From positions 1 through 21,917 of the forward strand of contig JAAXQI010000146.1 of NCBI GenBank assembly GCA_012974315.1: a stretch of 21,917 nucleotides of DNA. Reading direction: 5' to 3'. Position 1 is the first letter of the stretch, and the number at the start of each line of letters is the position of its first letter. Source of the stretch: Desulfobacterales bacterium (GTDB taxonomy: Bacteria > Desulfobacterota > Desulfobulbia > Desulfobulbales > BM004). A model generated the notes under the pieces. It saw nothing but the letters and a program-made list of their open reading frames with translations. It made no database searches and was not told where the DNA came from. Shown here in pieces: positions 1 through 7,527 of the stretch. The position numbers and the translations under genes were made by a program.

Positions 1-387
1 ATAAAATCAATCCCCACAGGAGAACTTATTTTTAAGCCCTACACAATAGAAGAAACTCAGGGTATTAAAATCGGTATCTTCGGTCTCACAAGTGATCATC
101 CAAACCCGGTAGTCCTTAAAAACAAGGATATTTTGATTGATGACCCTGTTCTGGAAGCTTCTAAAACCGTAGCCCGGCTTAAAACAGAAAATTGTGATAT
201 TATTATTCTCCTTTCCCAGCTCAATGATACGGAAAACATTAATGTAGCCAAACAGGTTCAAGGAATACACTTTATTTTTGGAAGTTCTTCAAAAACAGCT
301 CAGGAAAAAACAGTTCACCGTATCGGTTCTTTCCATGATACTTACCGGGTTAGTGGTCTGTATTGTATTTGGCGCTTATGCCTTTAA
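1..387 (+). pseudogene. Metallophosphatase/5'-nucleotidase-like fragment, cut at both ends
   Basis: An open frame enters from the left window edge and runs to a TAA at 385-387. The translation has the feel of the UshA/5'-nucleotidase metallophosphatase fold: a strand-like IKIGIFGLTSDHPNP, then CDIIILLSQL, then GIHFIFGSSSKT, matching the family pattern where a 'live or die by comparison' strand is followed by a substrate-site G-S/H segment. Family resemblance appears to stop around base 310-320. After that the frame reads RIGSFHDTYRVSGLYCIWRLCL, which is simply the out-of-frame reading of the DUF3426-like piece that follows. The catalytic N-terminal part is outside the window and the C-terminal domain is missing. 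I see a remnant joined to another remnant, either by a deletion or by an assembly error. Family assignment is by recognition only. Confidence 0.5.
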
Positions 388-613
388 TCGATTAGAGCCC
401 AAAATTCAGGACGAAGGCAATCTTCGGATAACCCCAATGGATATCCAGAGTAAAGTGGTTAATAATCTTGAGTCGGGTGATCTTTTTGTGATAACCGGCC
501 GGGTGACAAACGAATATAACAAGCCTCGCAGCTTTATCAGCGTCACGGGGAAGCTCTTTACAAAAAACAATTTTTTGAAGCGATCCGGGAAAATAGGACG
601 ACAAAAGAGATGA
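278..613 (+). pseudogene. DUF3426-like protein fragment (membrane segment plus start of the domain)
   Basis: The open frame holds a hydrophobic helix (about residues 15-37, including LTGLVVCIVFGAYAF) followed by DIQSKVVNNLESGDLFVITG, RVTNEYNKPRSFISVTGKL and FTKNNFLKRS. This is the typical start of the DUF3426 domain, which in proteobacteria usually follows an N-terminal zinc ribbon and one transmembrane helix. Here the zinc ribbon is absent, because the sequence before about 310 belongs to the nucleotidase-like fragment. The domain also breaks off after KRS: the normal continuation toward a conserved cysteine and the rest of the beta domain is replaced by GKIGRQKR and a TGA at 611-613. The ATG at 278 lies inside the other gene's sequence, so it is not a credible start. 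The TGA overlaps the nosL start. Confidence 0.5.
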
Positions 614-1101
614 AGCGCGCGCCTTTCGTTCTGATAATATTGTTGCTCGTCACACCGCGCCTGTGGGCCGGGGAGATCAAACCGGTTCAGCCGGGGCCGA
701 AGGACAGATGCCCGGTCTGCGGCATGTTTGTGGCCAAATATCCAAACTGGGTGACCCAAATACATTACGAGGATTCAGGAAAGATCAGATTTTTTGACGG
801 TGTCAAGGATATGATGGTCCTCTATTTTGATCCTGAACGATATATGGCCCCACCCAGAGAGGCTATCAAGAATATAAATGTTAAAGACTATTATTCACTC
901 AGTTGGATTTCGGCACAGGATGCCTTTTACGTCGTCGGCAGTGATGTTTACGGTCCCATGGGTCATGAACTTATTCCATTTGAATCTAAAGATGCAGCAG
1001 AGTCTTTCTCGAAAGACCATCACGGTAAAGAAATTCTTACTTTCGGTGAGATTACACCCGGACTTATTGATTCGCTGCGCCTGGGCCAGAGAATGCGATA
1101 A
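610..1101 (+). CDS. nosL: NosL-like copper-binding accessory protein
   Basis: 163 aa. An N-terminal hydrophobic signal segment (residues 5-20, ending near LWAGE) directs export. The mature part opens with DRCPVCGMFVAKYPNW (Cys34, Cys37, Met39) and contains GSDVYGPMGHELIPF near residue 115, the two hallmark regions of NosL. Family members bind Cu(I) in the periplasm and were named from nitrous oxide reductase maturation, but NosL-like proteins are common in organisms without nosZ next to ABC permeases. Unlike classical NosL there is no obvious lipobox cysteine. The start at 610 has a weak AAAGAG upstream and overlaps the stop of the preceding fragment. It heads a three-gene set with the small membrane protein and FtsX-type permease, which suggests metal handling at the envelope. 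No nosZ is visible here. Confidence 0.85.
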   Translation: MKRAPFVLIILLLVTPRLWAGEIKPVQPGPKDRCPVCGMFVAKYPNWVTQIHYEDSGKIRFFDGVKDMMVLYFDPERYMAPPREAIKNINVKDYYSLSWISAQDAFYVVGSDVYGPMGHELIPFESKDAAESFSKDHHGKEILTFGEITPGLIDSLRLGQRMR

Positions 1102-1152
1102 TGCCCAATGGGAAATATTGTGTCATTCAAATTCCGCCCCTATCCTCTAACA

Positions 1153-1202
1153 ATGAAACTCCCCGCAGCAAGCAGCGGGGTATTTACCCTAAGAGAGAAT
1201 AA
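1153..1202 (+). repeat. Dispersed palindromic repeat, forward copy
   Basis: The element starts ATGAAACT, has a hairpin with CCCCGC (1161-1166) and GCGGGG (1175-1180) arms around an 8-nt loop, and ends TATTTACCCT then AAGAGAGAATAA. Its left part matches 21884-21915 read on the minus strand with 2 differences in 28. Its right part matches 21819-21857 on the minus strand with 1 difference in 35. The AAGAGAG tail supplies the only Shine-Dalgarno-like sequence (8 nt spacing) for the gene starting at 1206. The translated MKLPAAS reading of this repeat is not a protein. Confidence 0.8.
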
Positions 1203-1205
1203 ATT

Positions 1206-1499
1206 ATGCGCCCTTCACACATTCTACTCATCATCATCCTGGTTTTATTCTTTGTTGATGGTTCTCTCTTCATCCATTCACAACGATTGAAAGAGGAACT
1301 TCGGTCTGATGAAGAAATACAAAAGATTGCAGTTGCTGGACTGGGGCTCACAGATCTCTGTGTTGCCACCGAAGCACGCTACACAAGACATCCGGCAGTG
1401 AGTGACCCCATGGCTCCGTTTATGGACCATCCCGGGGCACTTGAACACTTTCCAACCGGTTCTTTTTGGGCCGTAACACCAAACAGGTACATTCGGTAA
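1206..1499 (+). CDS. Small membrane-anchored protein of NosL/permease clusters (hypothetical)
   Basis: 97 aa. Residues 4-24 form one hydrophobic helix (HILLIIILVLFFVDGSLF) and the rest is soluble, predicted outside the cytoplasm. The C-terminal half carries the stretch GLTDLCVATEARYTRHPAVS followed by a DHPGALEHFPTGSF segment. I recognise this pattern (LTDL, TEARYTRHP, GALEHFP-G-SF) from short uncharacterised proteins that sit between nosL-like and FtsX-type permease genes in Desulfobacterota. No function is known to me. Its ribosome site is part of the dispersed repeat just upstream, and the permease gene begins 5 nt after its stop, so the two are probably translated together. Confidence 0.75.
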   Translation: MRPSHILLIIILVLFFVDGSLFIHSQRLKEELRSDEEIQKIAVAGLGLTDLCVATEARYTRHPAVSDPMAPFMDHPGALEHFPTGSFWAVTPNRYIR

Positions 1500-1504
1500 A
1501 TTAT

Positions 1505-2704
1505 ATGGCCATAATACCAAAAGGTTTGGAAAAGCAGTTTAATATTCTCGATTTTTCCCTCACGTCCATTTGGAGAAGAAAGCTGAAAAATCTGGGTATA
1601 ATGCTGGTATTCGCATTGGTGATCTTTTTGCTGGGCTCATTTCAAATGTTGACTGGTGCACTATCAAATTCAGCTGAAGCGGTTCTGGAAAACACCCCCG
1701 AAATAACAATACAGAAAATGTCTGCCGGAAGACAGGAAGCCATTCCTCTGGCCTATAAAGATAAATTACGCTCCATTTATGGCATCAGGGCAATCATTCC
1801 ACGGGTATGGGGATACTATTTTGATGAGTCAAGCCTTGCCAATTTTACCATTCTGGCACTGGAATCTGACTCAATGCCCTCCGGCAACAAGCTCAACCTC
1901 ACTCTCTCCTATGGACATTTCCCCAAAATTACTGAATCAGGCACTGCGGTAATTGGCCGGTCAGTGCATGATATTCTAGGTCTTGGCAAACGGCGCATCT
2001 TTTCCTTATTCAAGCCGGATCTTTCCTTAAAATCTTTCGAAACGGTCGGCCTTTTCAGCGAACAGACAGATCTCTTGACCAATGATTTAATAGTCATGAA
2101 TCTTGCTGATGCCCGGGATCTCTTTGCCATACCGGAATCAATGGCTACGGATCTCTGTATCTATGTTGCCAATCCTGACGAAATTGAGACCATTGCCAAA
2201 AAAATAGCGGGACTTCTCCCTGATACCAGAGTCCTTACCAAATCGCAGATCCAGAAGACGTATCAGGTTGTTTTCAGTTGGCGCAGCGGTTTTGCATCAA
2301 TTTGTCTTTTGACAGCCCTGGTCGCCTTTGCAATTCTTGCCTGGGATAAAGCCTCAGGATTGTCCCCTGAAGAAAGAAGAGAGATAGGCATACTCAAGAT
2401 ACTTGGCTGGGAAACTACAGATATACTGGCAGTGCGCTTCTGGGAAAGCACGCTGATATCAGCCCTTGCCTTTATCATTGGCTGCACTGCAGCGTATATT
2501 CATGTGGCCTTTTTTGATGCATCACTCTTGAAACCCGTCATGGTGGGCTGGTCGGTCATCCATCCACCATTTAAGTTACTGCCATCGGTTACAGTGGCAG
2601 ACCTTATGCTTATTTTTTCTTTTTCCGTGATGCCCTATCTTGCAGCCACAGTAATCCCTGCCTGGCGCTGCTCCACGGTCCCGCCTGATTCGGCGATCAG
2701 GTAG
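1505..2704 (+). CDS. FtsX/MacB-type ABC transporter permease
   Basis: 399 aa from ATG 1505; a TTG at 1466 would add 13 residues but overlaps the previous gene. The layout is that of a four-helix FtsX/LolC/MacB permease: a cytoplasmic amphipathic start (FSLTSIWRRKLKNLG), TM1 (about residues 30-50), a large extracytoplasmic domain (about 55-260), then three helices near 270-295, 325-345 and 365-385. Before the second bundle lies ERREIGILKILGWETTDIL, the typical coupling region that contacts the ATPase. The C-terminus ATVIPAWRCSTVPPDSAIR resembles the usual IPAWRASRMDPAEALR ending. Such permeases move or release lipoproteins, peptides or other envelope substrates, or do mechanotransmission. The partner ATP-binding gene, usually next door, is not present downstream. 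Confidence 0.85.
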   Translation: MAIIPKGLEKQFNILDFSLTSIWRRKLKNLGIMLVFALVIFLLGSFQMLTGALSNSAEAVLENTPEITIQKMSAGRQEAIPLAYKDKLRSIYGIRAIIPRVWGYYFDESSLANFTILALESDSMPSGNKLNLTLSYGHFPKITESGTAVIGRSVHDILGLGKRRIFSLFKPDLSLKSFETVGLFSEQTDLLTNDLIVMNLADARDLFAIPESMATDLCIYVANPDEIETIAKKIAGLLPDTRVLTKSQIQKTYQVVFSWRSGFASICLLTALVAFAILAWDKASGLSPEERREIGILKILGWETTDILAVRFWESTLISALAFIIGCTAAYIHVAFFDASLLKPVMVGWSVIHPPFKLLPSVTVADLMLIFSFSVMPYLAATVIPAWRCSTVPPDSAIR

Positions 2705-2946
2705 AAAATGAGGGTTCAAGGGGTCAAGGGTTCGAGGGGTCGAGGGAAAAAGTGCCTAAAGTGCCTAAAATTGTAAGTACCCCGCAAGGGGGCATAAATG
2801 ACTAAAGTTGAAAAACTCAAGAAACCAACTTGAGGTTTAGTTATTACGTCTTTTAACTTTAGCTCACTTTAGTCACTTATAACTTAAAACTAAACGCTGA
2901 TTGCTGAAAAATTATCTTAATGTTACATACTATCCGCACTTTTTAA
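2705..2946. repeat. Repeat-rich intergenic spacer
   Basis: This 242-bp spacer has no gene. It contains two adjacent 16-bp copies (2715-2730 TTCAAGGGGTCAAGGG and 2731-2746 TTCGAGGGGTCGAGGG), a 9-bp tandem pair GTGCCTAAA (2752-2769), and a CCCC-GCAA-GGGG hairpin with a GNRA-type loop (2780-2791). It also holds an imperfect CTCAAG/CTTGAG hairpin near 2818-2836 and long-range complementarity between GACTAAAG (2800-2807) and CTTTAGTC (2867-2874). Such mixtures are usual in intergenic DNA of this lineage. No clear terminator or promoter was seen. Confidence 0.6.
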
Positions 2947-4038
2947 ATGACTCATTCAAACAAACAAAATCACACACAACAAATCCTCCATTTTCTCCAA
3001 AAGGGAGGATTTGCTGAAGATACTGATAAAGTTCGTATCGCCCCACTTTCTGGTGACGGCTCGAGCCGTTTTTTCTTTAAAATCAAAACAGAATCCATAT
3101 CGTACTGCGGGGTTTTGCCGGATAAAGAAAATACTCAAAAAGGCATGGCCGAAGCCCATGCTGCCTTCAAAATCGGCAATCATTTAAAAAAAAGAGGACT
3201 ACCGGTTCCTGTAATCCATGGGTTCGACCCGGTTTCCGGCTTTATTTTATTCGAGGATCTTGGCGAGACACTTTTGCACGATCTTTTGCAGGAAAAAAAG
3301 AAGGATTCAGGGGAGCAATTGGGCCAGGAGGTAGTGGAGCTCTATAAAGAAATCATTGAGATGCTGCTCTTCATGCAAATTTCCGGCAGTGTCCGCTTTG
3401 ACAGGAAGTGGTGCTGGGATACCCAACGTTACGACAAAAAACTCATGCTGGAAAGAGAATCCAGTTATTTCATGCAATCATTTTGCCGGGACCTGCTTGG
3501 TATTAAAAGTTTCCCCAATGGATTAACCGATGAGTTCAAACTGCTGGCTGGCCGTGCATCCAGACAACCGGCTGTCTACTTCCTGCACAGGGACTTTCAA
3601 TCAAGAAACCTCATGGTCTCTGATGGCAAAATAAGAATTATAGACTTCCAGGGCGGCCGACTCGGTCCCCTTGGATACGATCTTGCATCACTGCTTATTG
3701 ACCCTTACGCAGAACTTCCTGAGCAATTGCAGCACGAACTGCTTGAACATTATTTAGAGCATCTTTGCACATACGGTCTTGACGAGCTGGCATTTAAAAA
3801 AGGGTATCCCGACCTTGCCCTGCAACGAAATCTCCAGGTATTGGGGGCTTATGCCTTTCTTGGATTCCAAAAACAAAAAAGTTTTTTCAGGCAATATATC
3901 CTGCCGGCAACATTTTCTTTACATCAGCGACTTGCGCAGCCGGAGGCAAAGGACTACCCTCATTTACGACAGTTGACCCATACGATCATAGACCTGCTTA
4001 ATCAAAAGAATGATTTTTTTTTTACAACTACTGATTAA
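2947..4038 (+). CDS. Aminoglycoside-phosphotransferase-fold kinase, AmgK-like
   Basis: 363 aa. It has the kinase fold of the APH/choline-kinase superfamily: an N-terminal PLSGDGSSRFFFKI (about residues 34-47), equivalent to the 'PLAGDASxRRYFRV' loop of cell-wall sugar kinases, then ILFEDLGETLLHDLL, and catalytic HRDFQSRNLM (about 214-223). The metal-binding IDFQGGRLGPLGYDLASLL follows at about 232-250. The 'DFQ-x-GP-x-x-YDLASLL' form is typical of AmgK, the anomeric MurNAc/GlcNAc kinase of peptidoglycan recycling. Many deltaproteobacterial homologs are uncharacterised. The usual partner MurU nucleotidyltransferase is not adjacent; der lies 64 nt downstream. No strong Shine-Dalgarno site precedes the ATG. 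Kinase fold is confident; the sugar substrate is inferred. Confidence 0.75.
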   Translation: MTHSNKQNHTQQILHFLQKGGFAEDTDKVRIAPLSGDGSSRFFFKIKTESISYCGVLPDKENTQKGMAEAHAAFKIGNHLKKRGLPVPVIHGFDPVSGFILFEDLGETLLHDLLQEKKKDSGEQLGQEVVELYKEIIEMLLFMQISGSVRFDRKWCWDTQRYDKKLMLERESSYFMQSFCRDLLGIKSFPNGLTDEFKLLAGRASRQPAVYFLHRDFQSRNLMVSDGKIRIIDFQGGRLGPLGYDLASLLIDPYAELPEQLQHELLEHYLEHLCTYGLDELAFKKGYPDLALQRNLQVLGAYAFLGFQKQKSFFRQYILPATFSLHQRLAQPEAKDYPHLRQLTHTIIDLLNQKNDFFFTTTD

Positions 4039-4102
4039 AATACAGGCATAAAATCGGTTCCAAACAATTCACCTCAAAAACAAAAAAATAGAAGTGTTAA
4101 CT

Positions 4103-5467
4103 ATGTCAAATTTTATGCCAGCTAAAATAGTAGCCCTTATTGGTCGACCAAACGTGGGAAAATCAACCCTGTTCAACCGGATTACAAAATCCCGCAAGGC
4201 CATTGTCGACCCCACTTCCGGTGTCACACGTGACAGGCAATATGAGCGGGTGGAATGGGAGGAGAAATCCTTTATTCTAATTGATACCGGGGGCATTGAA
4301 GCGAAGGGCAAGCGAGCAGATGATAGGGATATCATGGTTGGCAATATCAGGGAACAGACATTACAGGCGGTAGAGGAAGCGGATGTAATCCTCTTTCTCA
4401 TGGATGGAAAAGAAGGGATCACCCCTACTGATTTTGAAGTCACGGACCTCCTCCGCAGAACAGACAAACCGGTTTATTTTGTAGCCAATAAAATTGACGG
4501 ACCAGAGCTTGAGGCAAGCCGTTTACCTTCTTTCTATGAGCTGGGAGTTGAAGAAGTCTGGCCGGTATCCGCAGAGCATGGATACGGCGTGCGTTCTCTG
4601 CTGGATAACCTTGCTGCTTCTCTGCCAGAGTCAGATGAAAGCTCTTTACATCCTGATGATACAGTCCGCATTGCCTTTTTCGGCAGACCGAACGTGGGAA
4701 AATCTTCACTCATTAACCGACTGCTTGGCCAAGAGCGCATGGTTGTTTCAGATATCCCGGGTACTACCAGAGATTCCATTGATACCCTGCTAACTAAAAA
4801 CAATAAAAACTATCTGCTTATTGATACAGCAGGAATAAGACGGAAAGGTAAAACAACGGAAAAACTGGAAAAATTCAGCATCATAAAAGCCCTTGCTGCC
4901 CTGGAACGCTGCGATCTCACCTTGATACTTATCGATGCCGAAGAAGGCATTACAGAACAGGATACCAAGGTCATCGGCTATACCCAGGAGCGGGGACGGG
5001 CTTGTCTTCTGGTTATAAATAAGTGGGATCTTGTCAAGGGCGGGGCCAAGGAGCAGAAAAAAATACTGGCTGATTTAGAGATGGCTACACCGTTTGTAGG
5101 TTTTGCTCCGGTTTTAACTGTATCTGCCCTGACCGGAAAAGGGGTGAATAAATTATTACCTGTAATCGAATCAGTTTACGAACAATTCTGCATGAAATTT
5201 TCTACCAATCCACTAAACCACCTACTCCAGGATGCTTGTGCTTCCCATCCCCCTGCTCTACACAGGGGTAGACGCATCAAACTCCTTTACACAACTCAAA
5301 TAGCAACTCGACCTCCAACCTTTGCTATTGTCTGCAACTATCCCAAGGCAATCCACTTCTCCTATCACAGATATCTGGTTAATACCTTCAGGAAGGTGTT
5401 AAAGCTTGATAAAACTCCCATCAGGATTTTCTTCCGGGAACGCAAACGAAACAAGATCAATTTTTAA
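4103..5467 (+). CDS. der: Ribosome assembly GTPase Der (EngA)
   Basis: 454 aa from ATG 4103, chosen because AGAAG lies 8 nt upstream; GTG 4094 and ATG 4115 are alternatives. Two tandem GTPase domains are visible. G1 motifs are GRPNVGKS at about residues 14-21 and again at about 194-201. G3 motifs are DTGGIE and DTAGIRRKGK, and G4 motifs are NKID and NKWD. The C-terminal KH-like domain includes NPLNHLLQDACASHPPA and the basic end IRIFFRERKRNK. Der acts in 50S ribosomal subunit maturation and is essential in most bacteria. It is convergent with the penicillin-binding protein gene, with only 20 nt between the stops. Confidence 0.97.
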   Translation: MSNFMPAKIVALIGRPNVGKSTLFNRITKSRKAIVDPTSGVTRDRQYERVEWEEKSFILIDTGGIEAKGKRADDRDIMVGNIREQTLQAVEEADVILFLMDGKEGITPTDFEVTDLLRRTDKPVYFVANKIDGPELEASRLPSFYELGVEEVWPVSAEHGYGVRSLLDNLAASLPESDESSLHPDDTVRIAFFGRPNVGKSSLINRLLGQERMVVSDIPGTTRDSIDTLLTKNNKNYLLIDTAGIRRKGKTTEKLEKFSIIKALAALERCDLTLILIDAEEGITEQDTKVIGYTQERGRACLLVINKWDLVKGGAKEQKKILADLEMATPFVGFAPVLTVSALTGKGVNKLLPVIESVYEQFCMKFSTNPLNHLLQDACASHPPALHRGRRIKLLYTTQIATRPPTFAIVCNYPKAIHFSYHRYLVNTFRKVLKLDKTPIRIFFRERKRNKINF

Positions 5468-5487
5468 CTGCCAATCTTCCAGATAAG

Positions 5488-7422
5488 TTAATTGCTGGCT
5501 CCTCCTGACTCTACCTGTTTCATAAAGTCCAACCAGATCGGAGCAGCAACCTTCCCTCCTGAAGCTCCTTTGCCCAGTGATGTCTTCTTGTCATGTCCAA
5601 CCCAGACCCCTGTAACAAAATCCTTGGTATATCCGATAAACCATGCATCCATATAACTATCTGTGGTGCCGGTTTTGCCACCAGCTGCAACTTTAAGCCC
5701 CTGGGCTTCTTTGCCCGTTCCCTTATTTATAACACCCTGCAGCATCTGATCCATCTGTTTTGCGGTGCGCTCAGACATGACACGAACCTTTTGCGATAGA
5801 TTTTCTTCCAGGACATTCCCATGCCTATCAATTATTCGCTCAATCAGTATAGGCGGGGTATAGCTTCCATTATTGGCAAATGGGGTATATGCCCCGGTCA
5901 TCTCCAGAAGAGACACTTCGGATGATCCCAGGGCCAGAGTAAGATCCGGTTCTATCTTTGAACGAATGCCAAGATTTCTGGCCATTTTGACTACCCTCTC
6001 TATTCCGACCTTCTGCAGCAGTTTTATGGCCACAATATTCCGTGAATGAATAAGGCCCGTGCTCAATGAAGTCGGGCCATAATAAATATTTTCGAAATTC
6101 CTGGGCTGCCAGGTTTTCCCCCGCCCCGTTCCTGCAAGATTTAAAGGTTCATCAACAAGAATTGATTCAGGGGTAAATCCTTTTTCCAGGGCTGCAGCAT
6201 AGACAACAGGCTTAAAAGCTGACCCAGGCTGTCTCCGGGCCTGAATTGCCCGGTCAAACTGGCTTGCAGCAAAATCAGCTCCCCCAACTAAAGCACGAAC
6301 CTTGCCGGACCCCGACTCCATAACCAGCATTGCGGCTTGAGGATTTCCCCCCTTTTCGTTCTTTCCGGAGAAAGCTGCAAGGCCTCTCTGTATAGAGGCT
6401 TCCGCTTTTTGCTGCAGAGTTTGGTCCATACTGGTATAAATTGTAAGCCCACCACCGGTTAACAATTCCTGTCCATATTTTCCATTTACATAGTTTGTTA
6501 CATACTGGACATAATACTCCCCTCCAGGAGCATCATCGTATTTTCTGTTAAGTGACACAGGCTCTTCATATGCCTTACGGGCTTCGTCAACCGTTATATA
6601 TCCTTCTTCTGCCATCCTGTTCAAAACATACGCCTGACGGTTCCTGGCCAACTCCATATTTTTGAATGGTGTATAACGACTTGGTGCCTGGGGCAGGCCT
6701 GCCAGGAGGGCCATCTGCCCAAGTGTGAGATTTCTGACCTTCCTGTCAAAGTAGGTTCTTGCAGCAGCTTCCACCCCAAAAGCTCTCTCGCCCAGATAAA
6801 TCTGGTTCAGGTAAATATAGAGGATATCATCCTTGCTCATCACCGTGTCAATCCTGTAGGCAAGAATTGCCTCCTTGACCTTACGGGAATAGACTTTTTT
6901 CCGTGAAAGAAGCAGAGACCGTGTTACCTGCTGTGTAATGGTGCTTCCTCCATGGGATTTTGCCCCTGCCCGGATATTATGAAATAGAGCCCGAAAAATT
7001 GACCAGACATCCACCCCTGGGTGCTGGTAGAAACGGGAGTCTTCCGCTGCCACAAAAGCTTTTGGCAATAATTCAGGCATCATATCAAGGGATACAACTC
7101 GACGGTTTTCTTCATATATTCGCTTAATAACTCTATGGTCCCTGTCAAGCACCAGGGATGTCATTTTGGGCTGATAATCTTTTACGGATTTCAAATTGGG
7201 GATATCAAGCAGAATAAAAAGGTATAGGGTCAGACCTATAAAAATTGTGAGCAACAGACTGATCCCCAGAAGAAAAAGAGTACACTCGACATGACTCCAT
7301 GGCTTACGCCTTTTGGTCTGAGTTGTGGTTTTTTTCCTGACTGCTGGAGATTTTCTCTTATCAACAGGAATTTTCGTGCTTTTATTACGTATTGGTGTTT
7401 CCTTACCCATTCCCTGACACAC
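5488..7422 (-). CDS. mrcA: Class A penicillin-binding protein (PBP1A-type, bifunctional)
   Basis: 644 aa from GTG 7422, or 640 from ATG 7410; neither has a well-placed Shine-Dalgarno site, so the start is uncertain. A basic cytoplasmic tail (rich in K/R, about residues 1-43) precedes one membrane helix (about 47-72). The GT51 glycosyltransferase domain follows with AAEDSRFYQHPGVD (catalytic Glu near 124), GGSTITQQ and NQIYLGERAFG. The transpeptidase domain has GSAFK (nucleophile Ser near 400), SRN and KTGTTDSYMDAWFIGYT (near 584). It polymerises and cross-links peptidoglycan at the outer face of the inner membrane. The gene is divergent from mutL and convergent with der. The symbol is by family; pbpA/ponA-type names are equally possible. 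Confidence 0.93.
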   Translation of the reverse strand: MCQGMGKETPIRNKSTKIPVDKRKSPAVRKKTTTQTKRRKPWSHVECTLFLLGISLLLTIFIGLTLYLFILLDIPNLKSVKDYQPKMTSLVLDRDHRVIKRIYEENRRVVSLDMMPELLPKAFVAAEDSRFYQHPGVDVWSIFRALFHNIRAGAKSHGGSTITQQVTRSLLLSRKKVYSRKVKEAILAYRIDTVMSKDDILYIYLNQIYLGERAFGVEAAARTYFDRKVRNLTLGQMALLAGLPQAPSRYTPFKNMELARNRQAYVLNRMAEEGYITVDEARKAYEEPVSLNRKYDDAPGGEYYVQYVTNYVNGKYGQELLTGGGLTIYTSMDQTLQQKAEASIQRGLAAFSGKNEKGGNPQAAMLVMESGSGKVRALVGGADFAASQFDRAIQARRQPGSAFKPVVYAAALEKGFTPESILVDEPLNLAGTGRGKTWQPRNFENIYYGPTSLSTGLIHSRNIVAIKLLQKVGIERVVKMARNLGIRSKIEPDLTLALGSSEVSLLEMTGAYTPFANNGSYTPPILIERIIDRHGNVLEENLSQKVRVMSERTAKQMDQMLQGVINKGTGKEAQGLKVAAGGKTGTTDSYMDAWFIGYTKDFVTGVWVGHDKKTSLGKGASGGKVAAPIWLDFMKQVESGGASN

Positions 7423-7527
7423 TTGTATGAAGAAAATTTGTAGTATAAATTAATAGCCGGATATTTATTTACATCATGCAGTCCAAGAACACAAATAACA
7501 ATAGCTTCCCCCATTACGGAGACAACC

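Noticed and set aside
1108..1290. Small protein containing MKLPAAS
   Set aside because: It is translation of the dispersed palindromic repeat running into the next gene in another frame.
4069..4467. Antisense open frame of 132 codons over the start of der
   Set aside because: Serine/arginine-rich shadow of the der GTPase domain; no motif.
7423..7527. Promoters in the gap between the PBP gene and mutL
   Set aside because: TTGTAT (7423) with TATAAA (7444) is spaced only 15 nt, and TATACT-like boxes on the other strand lack a -35; too weak to list.
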